A DNA stretch of 64,000 nt from Aphelenchoides besseyi (GCA_024699855.1 JAMPIQ010000002.1:4092001-4156000), one strand, 5' to 3'. Positions 1 to 11,297 are shown, counted from the stretch's first letter. Made by a program: numbers and translations. The notes: generated from the sequence alone by a model not told the origin.

Positions 1-603
1 GTTCTTTTCTCTTTGTCCATGAAGATTTCCCGTAGTCCGAAGCATTTCATCCCATGATTTGATTGTCTTCATATCGGGAACTGAAGCTCGACCATTTTAA
101 ACTTCGCGACGAACTCGACTTTGAAACTTCTAATACTCATAATGTTCCTCGATGAAAATTCGCAAAAATGCAGCTTTTTGAACGACCGTGTAACTCATTG
201 CAGACAAAAACCAAGAAAACCGAATGTGGTCAAAACCGTAAAAATTGGATTAAAGAGGGGAGTAAGATAAAACTTTTTCAAATTTTCAAAATTTTAATTT
301 TGTTTCCATTTGAGAATGGGGATCATGGAGACCAAGAAAATGTAAACTTTGTTCAGAAAAAAATCATCGATAAAAAAGTTATTCGCAAAAAACCGACGGA
401 GTTTATTTTGCGCCACCCCGTACAACGGAAACCATACTTAGGACAGTAGGCAACTGAACAGCCAAACTTCTTTCACACACTTCCAACCAACCGGTCAATT
501 TCTTTCATTTCAAATTTAGGTCACCCATGACGCAATCAGACAAAATTTTCGTTACAACCCAATAAGTTAAATTTTTAAGTGAAGCTTCATTAACTTCACT
601 TTT
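1..603. other. no supportable gene
   Basis: AT-rich sequence with one short open frame (168-449, plus) that shows no motif, no convincing splice structure and a simple composition. I see nothing that can be annotated here. Confidence 0.5.
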
Positions 604-605
604 TA

Positions 606-2452
606 GGGATGCCGAGCAACTTCGTCGGATCAGTCAACAGTTGCAAGAAATCGATCAACAGGTTAGTTATTTGTTTCGTTTTCTTAATCGACAATCAATT
701 TAGATGAAAGAACTCAAAGAAATGATGGTCCAATGCATTTCCGCCGACCAAATTAGTTTTTTGGGGGGTTTTATCTGATTAACTTAACTATTTTTTAGAC
801 AAACCCAATACTTCAGTTTTGGGTCCCCGTGATTGTAAGTGGAATCGTGTCGTATTTTATCGAGTTATATGCCGAACGTGGAAGAAACCCGCGCGCCCGT
901 TAATGCTCTTGTTCAACTCTCTCTTGCAGAACAATAGCCCCAGAGCGATATTAACAACGCTCTCGACGATTTGGAGCGGTTCAAACAATCGCGATTTCCT
1001 GTATGTGAACTTTCGAAAGAATTTTTAATTTGTGTTTTGGACGCTGGAAATAGAAACCTCGGCACATTACTCGTATTGTCTCTCGTGGACCGCAAATATC
1101 TTGAGAAAGCCGGCCGCTCAGATAAACGGTGAATTGAACGATTTCAATCGATTCTTTACGTCGGTGAAACAGTTCGACACGTTCCGTTCACACTACATCA
1201 ACAATGGTGAGGTGTAATTTTTAATTATTTGACTGTTGTAAAGATTTCGAAGGACCCTGTTTTGATAAAAATGAAGTAGAAGCCGAAGATCATCAAACGA
1301 CGTCTACACCACTGGCGAAAGAGCCTCGTACATATCGACCAAAGTTTTATTAGACAAACGAGAAAACCAAGTTCTTCATCGATCTTCTTTTTGTTCGCTC
1401 GTGATTGTATGAAAACAAGTCAAACACTAGAATTCGTCAACACAAATGGGACGACATCATACAGCGCATGAACGAAAAATTCGGATCCGTTAGAAACCGA
1501 CCTTTCACTTGTAAGTTTACACTCTGTTAATAACTCACGAATCTTCAGTTAAACACATAAGAAATAAATGCGTATCTGGCTCATCACCACGCTTCCGTCA
1601 CTTGATAAAGATTCCGAGTGGAACCTTTTGGGTAAACGGCTAGCGATATTCCTGGAACACGCATCGGTTGTGAGTTTTCAGTCGTTTGCCATTTTTATGT
1701 GACTTCAGAGCAAAAAAATCGTGCCAGAAGTTTGCAATAACCCGCTTCCACGTCCGCCGGAAGAAGTGTAACCCAAAAAGAAAACGAACAAACGTAACCG
1801 CGGAGCAAACAAGGACGGAACTCGACGAAGAAGATCAACCGCCATCCACGAAGAAAGAGCGTGTTGTCGAACCGAAAGCCAGGGAGTCTGATGTTGCTTT
1901 GTTAATATCAAAGTTAAAATAAACGGAACGAGTCGAGTCGAAATCGAAGAAATCGAACAGAAAGAAATTGAAGGACGTCGAGCCAAACCAAGTGGAGCCG
2001 GCGGATGTGATCCAAATCGGCGAGAAAGGATGGGGCGCCGGAGCACCTTGTGTCAAGGAATATTTTTGAAGCGCTTTGGCATCTTGATCAAGTCACATTG
2101 GGCGGAAAGTAAGCTTTTGGACATTGTTTGCGCGGGACTTAATGGCAAGCAAGACATTATTCAAGTCAAAAATATGTGGATGAACGATGAAAAGTAAGTC
2201 AATTTTAGCATTTGTTGATTTATGTTTTGGTTTTAGTTCTCATTTAAATTTCTACGAGATGAACTTCATCGCAAAGGCGGACCGAGAAGCTTTTGGAGGA
2301 GATCAAGAACATGGCCGCGATCATTGAGCAAACAGATTTGACTGTCGTCAGCGCGGAATTGAACAGCCTGACGTCAATCAATCTCCGCAATGTTCCGAAG
2401 GACGCTTGCAAGATAGGAAACAATTCCTACGACTTCACTCGGAAAATATAAT
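606..2452 (+). pseudogene. unrecognised multi-exon gene or its remnant
   Basis: I do not recognise this gene. Coding-like blocks separated by plausible short introns run along the plus strand: a coiled-coil-like block ending EIDQQ at 658; a block from 704; a hydrophobic block from 799 (VPVIVSGIVSYFIELYAE); a block with NALDDLERFKQ near 950-992; a block from 1059 that starts LGTLLVLSLVDRKY and continues in another frame as FNRFFTSVKQFDTFRSHYIN (to about 1204); a basic and acidic block (1740-1922); and terminal blocks (2110-2192 and 2300-2448) followed by an ATAATAAATAG poly(A)-like signal. The frame change near 1110-1130 and the stop codons between blocks mean no single intact protein can be assembled. 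It could be a decayed gene or a real one with sequence errors. Confidence 0.3.
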
Positions 2453-2827
2453 AAATAGAGTAGTGACGAATGCGTTATTTACTCGTGGTAAATCTCAAAC
2501 TTGGTTTAATAAACCTTTTATTTAACTTCACGCGTAAACGAAACCAACAATTAAACGACAGATACGCTATCAATGAACAGGTGAACACAACAACACTATG
2601 GTCAGTTGGCCTTTAAATAAATCAAGACGGAAAATGATCAAAAGGGTGGTGGAATACGGTAACTGCTAAACGGTTGATTGAAAGAAAACTATGACGACCG
2701 GCCAACATCGCCGACTGACAACTAACTGAATGAGAGGTAGAACGACGGCTATTAAGAAACGCCGTAATTCCCAGACTGACGCGCAGATGCATCCGACAAT
2801 TTTAAACAAAATGGCGGTCCGTTTTAA

Positions 2828-3780
2828 ATGTTCGGAAACGGAGATCGGCCCACTCTTTCTTCGCGACACGCGACAGTAGATATTCAATTAGTAACCGATA
2901 AAAAGAAATCGTTAAAATTAATAAGAAAACCTAATTTCAAAAATAGTGTAATAATCAGTGAAAATTTGTTGAGTGTAGAAATAAAGAAACCAAGCTTGGT
3001 ATTTGATAAACCAATCTATGTTGGAATGAGTATATTGGACTTAAATAAATGCCTAATGTATGAGTTTCATTATGACGTAATGCAAGGAAGGTATGGAGGA
3101 AATTTAAAACTTTACTACTGTTCGGATCCCATAATCGCAAGCCGATTGTTTTTGCCATTTTTTGGCATTTCCTGTTGTTAGGTTCTGCCAATCTCCCGTT
3201 CCGGGTTCTTGTTGGGTCCTGTGTGTTCTTTGTTGTTGTTTAATCTATCAATAAAGTATTTCTCCCACTAAGATTGTTCATTGCGTTCAACACGCGACCG
3301 AACAACTACCAAGATACATATAGTTTGATTCACGAAGTTGTAACTGAAGGTATATAGAAAGACATGAAAACAATCAAATAATGGTTCGACTTTAGTGATT
3401 ATCTAAAAAAATCATCCACTTTATGATGAAGTAATAGGTACATTCAAAGATGATTTAAATGGAGAAATTATGGAAGGAGTATTTTTAAAAGTCAGACAAT
3501 ATGCATATAAAGCTGACGAATTGGAAAAGAAGAGATCAAAAGGAGTAAAGAAGAGTGTAACAAAAACTTTAACAGTTGATGTTTTCAAAAAATGCCTACT
3601 CGAAGATAAAACTATTCGAAAAGAACAATATATGATTCAAGCAAAGAAACATCAAGTCTATACCATTAAACAAATAAGTCGTATTAAATGAAGATAATAG
3701 AGATGAATTCAAAAGATATATTTGTGAAAACAAGATTAATACATTAGGTTATGGTCATTATAAAATTACAAGTCCATAGA
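2828..3780 (+). pseudogene. relic of protein-primed B-family DNA polymerase (Polinton/adintovirus type)
   Basis: The two open blocks (about 2850-3120 and 3440-3690), with a continuation to about 3778, carry features of the DNA polymerase type B, organellar and viral family, which is protein-primed and copies linear DNA of Polintons and adinto-like viruses. The first block covers the palm region with the SENLLSVE and YVGMSILDLNK segments and runs into the metal-binding tyrosine/aspartate motif. The second block holds the KSKGVKKSV-like basic segment and the late LGYGHYKI segment. The copy is broken: about 190 nt of unlike sequence separates the two halves of the catalytic motif, in-frame stops lie near 3345 and 3375, a frameshift sits near 3405-3415 and there is a further frame break near 3690. 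The DNA is much more AT-rich than its neighbours. Only the C-terminal part of a polymerase is present; I found no capsid, integrase or terminal repeats. Confidence 0.7.
3121..3312. other. foreign-looking insert inside the polymerase relic
   Basis: About 190 nt of more mixed composition interrupts the AT-rich polymerase relic exactly between the LYYC residues and the following DTYS residues. It begins with GTTCGGATCCC, which resembles the B box of a tRNA promoter, and near its right end holds CAATAAAG. A tRNA-derived short interspersed element is one possible reading. I saw no clear target-site duplication. Confidence 0.3.
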
Positions 3781-3984
3781 TTTGTAAAAATGTAATTTTC
3801 TTAATGAAAGTACCAAAGATATATAAAACTGAAGGTCTAATTGCAAAGCAAATATCAGAAGTTTAATAATATCCTAAGTAGTAGAAGTATCTTAATTTTT
3901 TAAATATTTATTTAGGGTTTTACCAATAGTTTACACATAAAACATGCAATACGTTAGAAGCGTCTATTATATACTACTCTCTTC

Positions 3985-4989
3985 CTTCTTTGAACTTTTC
4001 TCTGCGTCAGTTCTCAGTGATCGTTTTCTTCACGTCATGTCGCGAAGTGGTCTATGAAGAGCCGGTGATTGTGCAGGAACATCACTATTATCGCTATAAA
4101 GTTCAGGAATACATTTTGTTGACAACAAACTACAAGCTTGTTATTAAGTGCAGCTGTCAAACAATTGAGGACAAATAACTCGAGAACAATAAATCTCATT
4201 GGAACGCTTTCGGCTGCTGAACAAAAATCTCAAGTTGCGTCTGCAAAGGTACGAAGAAAAAACTGCTCTTCGACTCGAGTGTTAAGCTGCACCGGTGCCA
4301 TTGGAAACGCCACGGGCCGAGATTGATGAGTGGCAAAAAGCGTTTCGACGATCAAACCCAAAGCGATCCAAACTCCGATTATTTAACATCCAAATTGCTC
4401 TTGCGGTCAAATGGATGAGCGAACTCTCGACCGTTTTGATTCATCTCCTCGATACAAGTGGACGATTTTCAATTGGCGGAGATTTTTTTCGAAAGTCTCA
4501 AATCCTGTGGTTTCGAAATTGGGCGCGGTTCTTCGATTGTCCACTTTAAAGTTCAGTGGACGCGCGTTCGACTGGAAAGCCGACATACGACTGTTGGGTT
4601 GTGGTGTGACATTTGAGAACACGTTTCCCGTTAATCTTATCGTTGGTTGACACCGTTGCGCAAAGCGTAAGCCAACTTAGCTGGTCACTTTAATTGCCTT
4701 GTTTACTTAAGCTCCTTCGCAATTGAATTTTCTTGACGATTAATTGAAACTTAAGTTGCTCTTCACTTTCAACTCACTTTTTAGCCGATTAGTCGTTTAC
4801 GTGGATAATTAGGTTTCTCATCGCTGACGCATCTTCTACTCACCTAGACGGCATAGTTTTGATGAGAAGCCCGAAGATCATCTGTTGCTTAAGCGTCGGG
4901 CTGAGATTCCGATCGGTTTTAATTGTTTTTTTCCGCGAGTTTTGAGCGATCGTCGCAGATTCCTGAAGCTCCGCGTGGAGGAGTGGCAA
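3985..4989 (+). other. coding-like fragments upstream of alpha-actinin, unrecognised
   Basis: Several short blocks look coding but do not form one intact frame. They are EEPVIVQEHHYYRYK at about 4048-4100; LKLRLQRYEEKTALRLE near 4213-4281, followed by a stop in the same frame and then AEIDEWQKAFRRSNPKRS at about 4318-4371; and a block at 4848-4989 containing SFDEKPEDHLLLKRRAEIP that starts after a good acceptor tract (…CTCACCTAG) and ends at a consensus donor (CAA|GTGAGT). The last block ends in phase 0 and would join in frame to the alpha-actinin start exon at 5213. A TATATA box lies near 3966. These blocks may be a decayed neighbour or alternative 5' exons of the actinin gene. Confidence 0.25.
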
Positions 4990-5199
4990 GTGAGTTCGAT
5001 GATCCGTGCATAAATGGAAAGCTCCTCAAAGAAGTGTGAATAGTGTTCGAAAATCTTGTTTTCCGTTCTTGAGCGCGTTTCTCAAATCCGATTCGTATTT
5101 TCGACTAACCGATGAGTTTTCTCTGTTTTGAAAGCTCTGATGTAATGTTTCGATCATTGAATTACAAACGTTCACTTGAACCGGAGTTTTCTGTGATTT

Positions 5200-5212
5200 T
5201 AATGAACTTTAG
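5200..5212 (+). promoter_or_regulatory. putative trans-splice acceptor of alpha-actinin
   Basis: The tract ends in CTTTAG nine bases before the ATG. It can serve as spliced-leader acceptor or as the 3' end of an intron from the upstream exon 4848-4989. Confidence 0.45.
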
Positions 5213-5221
5213 GTCGAAATC

Positions 5222-8200
5222 ATGAGAACCTTTGAACGCGACTACTATCCGGCTGCGAGCTACAATCCCACTTATTCCAATTGGGGATCAACAAGCTATC
5301 ACGCTGGAGACGGAGCCGACTACACGCAACAGGAAGCTGAATGGGATAGAACTGCTTTACTCGATCCACTCTGGGAAATTCAACAACGAAAAGTCGGTTA
5401 TCAGGTTGATATGGTGAGTAATCGAGAGCAGTTTAGACGTTTCTTGCTTGGATCAATTCGCATCTGAGGAAGGCGGGTACGAGCATCGAGAATTTGGAAG
5501 AAGACTTTCAAAATGGTCAGTTCGTTCGAAAGTACTAAACACAAATCGAATTGCAGGTTTGAAGTTGATGCTTTTACTTGAAGTGATTTCTGGAGAATCG
5601 TTGCCAAGACCCGATCGTGGAAAAACACGGTTTCACAAAATTGCTAACGTCACAAAAGCGTTGAATTTTATTTCAAGACGAGGAGTCAAACTTGTGTCTC
5701 TTGGAGCAGAAGAAGTGGTTGACGGAAATTTGAAAATGACTTTGGGTCTTATTTGGACGATCATTCTGCGATTTGCCATTGAATCGATTAACGTTGGAGA
5801 GTTGTCCGCTCGCGATGGATTGCTTCTGTGGTGTCAACGGAAGACTGCTCCTTACGATAACGTTAACGTAAAGGATTTCGCTACGAGTTGGAAAGACGGT
5901 CTTGCATTTTGTGCTCTAATTCATCGACATCGACCCGATCTAATCGATTACAACGCGTTGAATGAACACAATTCGATTGGCAATTTGAATTTGGCATTTG
6001 ATGTAGCAGAGAAACACTTGGACATTCCGAAAATGCTTGAAGCAGAAGGTAGGTTCGTATTTTATTAATCATCTTTCTTTTCACTTGAATTTGTCTCATC
6101 TTTCATGCATCTCACTTCTATCAGCACCGTTTAGATATTGTTTATTCACAGCGACCTGATGAAAAGAGTGTCATGACATATGTCAGTTGCTTTTATCACG
6201 CGTTTGAAGATCAACATCCGAATTTTGCCCAGTTGAACGGGGTTCCGAGAATATCGCGCAGTTTGACTCCGAATCGAATGTCTGCTTCACTACCACAGCC
6301 AATTGAGGTGTTTCCACGCCAACAAACTCCAATTCGCCAATTGACTCCAGTGCAACTTCAAAGTCCCATGCCTCCTTCAAGTCCTTTAGTTCGAGTTCCT
6401 GTAGATCCACGGGATGTACGTTGAAATGTAGTTTGAAGTGTTCATGTTGTTTTCTCTTTGTCCTCCTCATTTATCTTTCACATTTTGTTGATCTTGTTCG
6501 TTATGTCCGTGTTGATAGTGTGTGTATTTTAGTGTTGGCTAACACATTAGTGCCTGATGAACGATCAGTGATTACCTTAGTTTCGTCTTTTTATCACAAG
6601 TTTGCTGGAAAGAACAAGGTCGGTTTACGTGTTCTCCGTTGTTTGACATGCGATCTTACAAGTTTGCTGAAATTTGAATTTAGGCAGAAAAAGCCGCAAA
6701 TCGAATTGGTCGTGCGTTGGATGTTAATCGCGACAATCAAGCGATGGCTGACGAATACGAAGGACTATCGAGTGATCTATTGGATTGGATTAATAGATGG
6801 ATTCCGTGGATGAGCAAACGAGGTGATGAGCCCACACTTGATAGCGCGAAACAAAAACTAAACGATTTCCGTCAATATCGACGATCGGAAAAACCACCGC
6901 GAATTGATCAGAAAGGACGATTGGAAACCGCATTCAACAATCTTCAAACACGATTGAGATTGGGCAACCGACCGCCATTTGTACCGTCAGATGGACATCA
7001 GATTAAAGTGAGTTGAGAGTTCGTCTGAAAACACCTAGAGTTTCAGAACATTAATCATGCATGGCAAAATTTGGAACAATCGGAAACGGGATTCGAATCG
7101 TGGCTTCTAAGCGAAATGATGCGGTTGGTTGTTTGATTTAAACAGTCAACTTATTCAGTTTCCAGTCTTCAACGGTTAGATCAACTAGTCGAGAAGTTCC
7201 ATCGCAAATGCACTTTGCACAACGATTGGTCTGAAGGGAAAGAACGACAAATGAACTCGAAAGACTACAAGTCTTTAGACGTCTACAAGATAAAAGCGTT
7301 GAGGAACCGCCACGAAGCCTTTGAAAGCGAATTGAGTTGCCATCAGGAACGTGTCGAACAGATCGTCGAGATCGCAAAGGAGTTGAACAAACTACGATAC
7401 TTACACGTGTCGGAAATCAACACCAAGAGCGCGGAGATTTGTAGCGAATGGGAGAATTTGATCAACTTGTCAACAAAACGCCGAGAGACTCTGGAGAAAA
7501 TGGAGACAATCACGGCGGAACTCGACGATTTGCATTTGAAGTTCGCCAAAATGGGAACTCCATTTAAGAACTGGGTCGACAGTGTTTGTGAAGATCTGAG
7601 CGATTTGGTTATTGCGAACAATTTGAACGAAATCGAGACTTTGCAAGACGAACACAACAAGTTCAAGGAAACGTTGCCCACAGCCGAGAAATCACTTCGT
7701 GAAATCCACAATCTTGAACAGGTTTGCACACACGATCTTATGAAAGATTGAGTTTCAACTTACAGAAAATTCAACAGTTAGTTCAAACTCACGGCCTCGA
7801 CTTGAATTTGCTGCGTAATCCGTACACTGATCTGGAGATTAGCATGTTGAACAAGTTTTGGAACGCGCTTTTGGAACAAATTCCACGTCGAGACTCCGAA
7901 CTTCAACAAGAAAATGAACGTCAGAAGCGTAGGAAAACACGAAAACAACAGATTACAGTTGACGATTTTAGATAACGAGCAGTTGCGGCAACAATTTGCG
8001 GAACGAGCAAATGTTATTGGTCCATGGCTTGAACGACAACTGGAGCAGGTGCTGAGCATTGGATCGGCTGGAAAGGGTACTCTGGAAGACGGGTTAATTC
8101 AACTTCGAAACATCCAACAAAATGTAAGTTAAAATGTTGATGATGTTTTTCTAAGAGAATTTAGGCTCGAAACGAGAAGTCAAAATTGGAGGAGTTGGAG

Positions 8201-8836
8201 CGAATTAATCAACAATTGCACGAGAATTTCGTTTTCGATGCACTTGGCTCTCGATACTCAATGGAATCTTTGCGTGTTGGAATGGAGACTTTGATGACTG
8301 CCACCTACCGCGTAATTAACGAACTCGAAAATCAAGTTCTTCTGCGTGATGGAAAAGGCATCAGTGAGGAGCAGCTGAACGAATATCGAACTTCGTTTGC
8401 GCACTTCGACAAAGATCGCAAAGGTCTGACTGAGGACCAATTACGCTCATTCCTCATCTCCATTGGTCATCACAACGAGGTTCGAGATGGGAAAGAAGAT
8501 GTCAAAGTGCAACAAATCATGAGACAATTGGACGCAAATAATGTCGGGCGTGTGAGTTTGAATTCGCTGATCGACTTCTTGACTCACGAAAACGTTGATT
8601 CGGATTCTGTGGATCAGATGATTGAAGCATTTAAACTGCTGGCTAATGGAAAGGTAAGTCAAGAGACTTCTCTTCAACTAATTGCGTTGCAGCCAACGAT
8701 CTCCGCTGATGAGATTCGACGCGAACTGCCCACCGGACAAGCGGATCATTGCATTCGAGAGATGCACAATTTCCGTGACTCGAAGAACGGCGAATTCGAT
8801 TACAATTTTTTTGCGCGTAGTCTCTACATTCGATAA
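5222..8836 (+). CDS. atn-1: alpha-actinin
   Basis: Actin cross-linking protein of muscle dense bodies and Z-discs, in the spectrin superfamily. Exons: 5222-5413, 5437-5515, 5557-6048, then either 6135-6415 or 6533-6618, then 6684-7007, 7047-7123, 7166-7721, 7766-7928, 7972-8123, 8165-8653, 8693-8836. The short form gives 917 residues and the long form 982; both keep frame throughout. The order is: short N-terminal tail, two calponin-homology domains ([17 protein letters not shown], then [31 protein letters not shown]), a spectrin-repeat rod, and two C-terminal EF-hands. The EF loops are degenerate ([12 protein letters not shown] lacks the position-12 glutamate; the second reads [12 protein letters not shown]), which fits a calcium-insensitive muscle form. 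The 39-nt last intron (8654-8692) is stop-free and in frame, but the family alignment (ANGK joined to PTIS) shows that it is removed. Poly(A) signal AATAAA at 8885. Confidence 0.95.
6135..6618 (+). other. atn-1: mutually exclusive alternative exons of alpha-actinin (A 6135-6415, B 6533-6618)
   Basis: Both exons encode the end of the second calponin-homology domain, read as [18 protein letters not shown] in A and [18 protein letters not shown] in B. Both enter in phase 1 and leave in phase 0, so each can replace the other between 6048 and 6684. Joining A to B shifts the frame and gives a stop after five codons. Exon A also adds about 65 residues of Pro/Gln/Ser-rich linker before the rod, ending at a GTACGT donor. 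Confidence 0.8.
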
Positions 8837-8884
8837 TTATTGGACTCTTGAGTTTATGTCACGGGAAATTGTTCAACTGCCATT

Positions 8885-8890
8885 AATAAA
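8885..8890 (+). terminator. poly(A) signal of alpha-actinin
   Basis: AATAAA 49 bases after the stop codon, followed by a T-rich stretch. Confidence 0.7.
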
Positions 8891-9043
8891 CGTTTTCTAA
8901 TTAAACAAATTTTATTATCTTTTCTACAAAGCAGGCTGGAGTAGTAAGTTAAGAAGTCATTTGTTTAATAAGTTACTAGAAGTTAGTTCAGTTATCATTG
9001 TAAAGGGTAAAGGACACTAATTGGCTGACGAACTAATTCGAAA

Positions 9044-9860
9044 ATGTCTACGATTGTTGCTATAAATCTGCGGGATTGGGAAAATCTGCGCCAAAAACTA
9101 TTTTGCTATTCGGGAGTTGCTATCAAACACGCACGTAATTTCGAACCGGGGACTATGATAAACATTGAAAGACAAACGGAGATTTCTTGTTTTTGAATTT
9201 GAGCCAATCGACTTTAAACGTCCGATTGATTAGAAAGCAGCACTTAGGGAAAACGATTAATTTCAACGAAAGAAATGGGCGGATCGGGTCAACAACAAGT
9301 GGGTTGAGCTGCAGAAGGAACACCTGAATGTGAAATGAACAAAGTAATAACTTATTTGCTGAGTTTGCGAAAGATTATTCGACATCCGAAGATGATGGTT
9401 ATTGCTGCGATTGACCCAAGAGAAGCGCAGAAGATTCCCAAAGAACGCGGTTTTATGCTGTCGGAATACGGGGAGTAAGAACGTTTCGATTTCTCGGCCG
9501 TGACGAGAAGAAAATGCGTCGGTAGAAGAACTATGCATCTGATGCTCGCTGAGTTATTAGAAATTTGAGAACAATAGAAATCTTAAGTTAAAACAATTGG
9601 CTGAATCTTATGGTAGCGAATTATTAGAGTTAATTAGGAGTACAAGTCTTCTGATCGATCACCGGTTAGTGGGCTATAAAACAGTCGGGATTGAATTTGT
9701 ACAAAACATAAATAGAGATTTCGAGTGTTCTTCAAGACCTACGAGTTGGATTTACATCGGGTTGGTTGGACGCGAATTGCGCAGTTCAAAATGAAAGAAG
9801 TAGACGAATGGCCGGCGATTCAAACGAATAGATTAGTTAAAGGCAACGTTGTAATTGGCG
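9044..9860 (+). other. coding-like fragments, unrecognised
   Basis: An open frame from an ATG at 9044 to 9196 encodes 50 residues beginning MSTIVAINLRDWENL. Other plus-strand blocks look coding but lie in shifting frames: KKWADRVNNKWVELQKEHLN near 9270-9330, RHPKMMVIAAIDPREAQKIP near 9380-9450, AESYGSELLELIRS near 9600-9640, and TYELDLHRVGWTRIAQFKMK near 9735-9795. No intron set restores a single frame, so this looks like a decayed gene. I cannot name the family. Confidence 0.25.
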
Positions 9861-9885
9861 AATAACGAAAACTAAAAAAGAAGAC

Positions 9886-11297
9886 TTATGGTCCATTGGA
9901 TAAGCGCTCGAAAACGGGCAAACGAGCCGCTCCGGTTGGCGAATTCATTGTTCCGCCAGTCGAAGATGCTGAAGACAAGAATCCGCTTTCGGCATCAGAC
10001 GATCCAAACGCGGGAACAACCTCCGACGGAGTGCTTGAATCACTTCCACGTTTGGTGTTTTGGGTCTGTTGACGAACTTCCAGATGACGGCGAATAAACG
10101 AAATCGGATCGTCGAGTTCAGAGCCCGGAGAAAACGAGCAAACCGGCGATTCGCTGCCCGAATCGGTTGACGATGGAATCGGTGACTCGCCAGTCGAACC
10201 GCCACCAGTTGTTTGACTGGGAGTTGTCTGATTGTTCGAAACGTTCTTCAAGTTTTCGTTGAACAACTGAAACCGGAGAATTTAAGTTTCAACTTGTTTT
10301 TGTATTGAAGTTACTTGAAGTTGTGTTTGAAATTGACGGCTAAACAACTGCGGTTGTTGGTTGAATGCCGCAGCAGCCAATTGCGCGGCAGCCGAAATGG
10401 CCGAGTTGTTCGAAGAAACCGGTGATGGCAACGCCAACGGATTGGTTGGAGTTCCGACTCGTCCGGTGTTACTGCGGCCACCGACTGCAGCGGTGGAACT
10501 CATCAGATTGACCGGACGAAGTGGCGGTGAACTCGAATTTCCACTCGGTTGTTTACTTGCGGCTGTTGCAGCGGCATTTTGAGCCACCAATTGAGCAATG
10601 ACATGTGGTTCTTCGTTGTGAATGAAATGACCTGAAAACACCGAGAAAAGTCAACAAAATTTCAATACAAAACGAACATCGTGGACCATAAGGACAATAA
10701 CCACTTTGATGATACGACTGACAAGCTTCGGTTTTGTACTTTGGATGACGTGGAATTGGTCGTTTCTCTCCTTCGCCGTGAGCGTATTGACATCGATCAC
10801 CGTAGCTGAGAAAACGATTCGGAATAAAAGAATGGATTCGAAAACACTCACTTGCAACGGCCACTGTCCATCCACGATCTACACAATTCGGTTTTGTAGA
10901 GTTTCGGATTCTTAGGAGCCGAATTTGCACCACTTGGCTGCGGACTGTTTGAGACCAAAAGTTGCTGGGAATTATTGACGATTGGTGTTGATCGACGACA
11001 AGCAAGTGGGTTGTTTGGTGTGATTCTAAACCAACACAACGAATTCGTCAACGAAACATTCACGACTAACCGTCCCAAACTGTTCGTTTGTGCAATCGCT
11101 CGATGTTCCGTATTGTAAGCGGGAATCTTCATCACGGGCGGCAACTCAGGTCTTGTGGGTGCGGTGTTTAAAGCCGGCCATTCCGAGTCATTACTCAACG
11201 TCGGTTGGAGTACGCCGAATGCTTCCTTCAGATATTGTGCTTGTGATTGCGGAAGAGCGCTGGAGCCGCGAGATGCTGAGTAGCCGGCAGAAACCAT
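9886..11297 (-). CDS. tristetraprolin-like tandem CCCH zinc-finger protein
   Basis: RNA-binding protein of the TIS11/tristetraprolin family, which binds AU-rich 3' UTR elements and recruits the CCR4-NOT deadenylase. Exons on the minus strand: 11297-11071, 11025-10852, 10805-10678, 10631-10315, 10266-9886; 1227 nt, 408 residues. The first finger is preceded by the family lead-in YKTELC and reads C-x8-C-x5-C-x3-H ([19 protein letters not shown]); the second follows HPKYKTEAC with the same spacing and is completed only if the GTTCGT donor at 10677 is used, giving RCHFIHN. A low-complexity Ala/Gln/Ser region follows. The extreme C-terminus [12 protein letters not shown] matches the conserved NOT1-interacting motif of vertebrate tristetraprolin. 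The first intron (11026-11070) is a stop-free multiple of three. The start at 11297 is the first ATG in frame; further 5' exons cannot be excluded. Confidence 0.9.

Noticed and set aside
6049..6134. Alternative 3' acceptor TTCACAG at about 6152 for exon A
   Set aside because: Starting there would drop six residues of the conserved CH2 helix; the acceptor at 6134 keeps the family length and phase.
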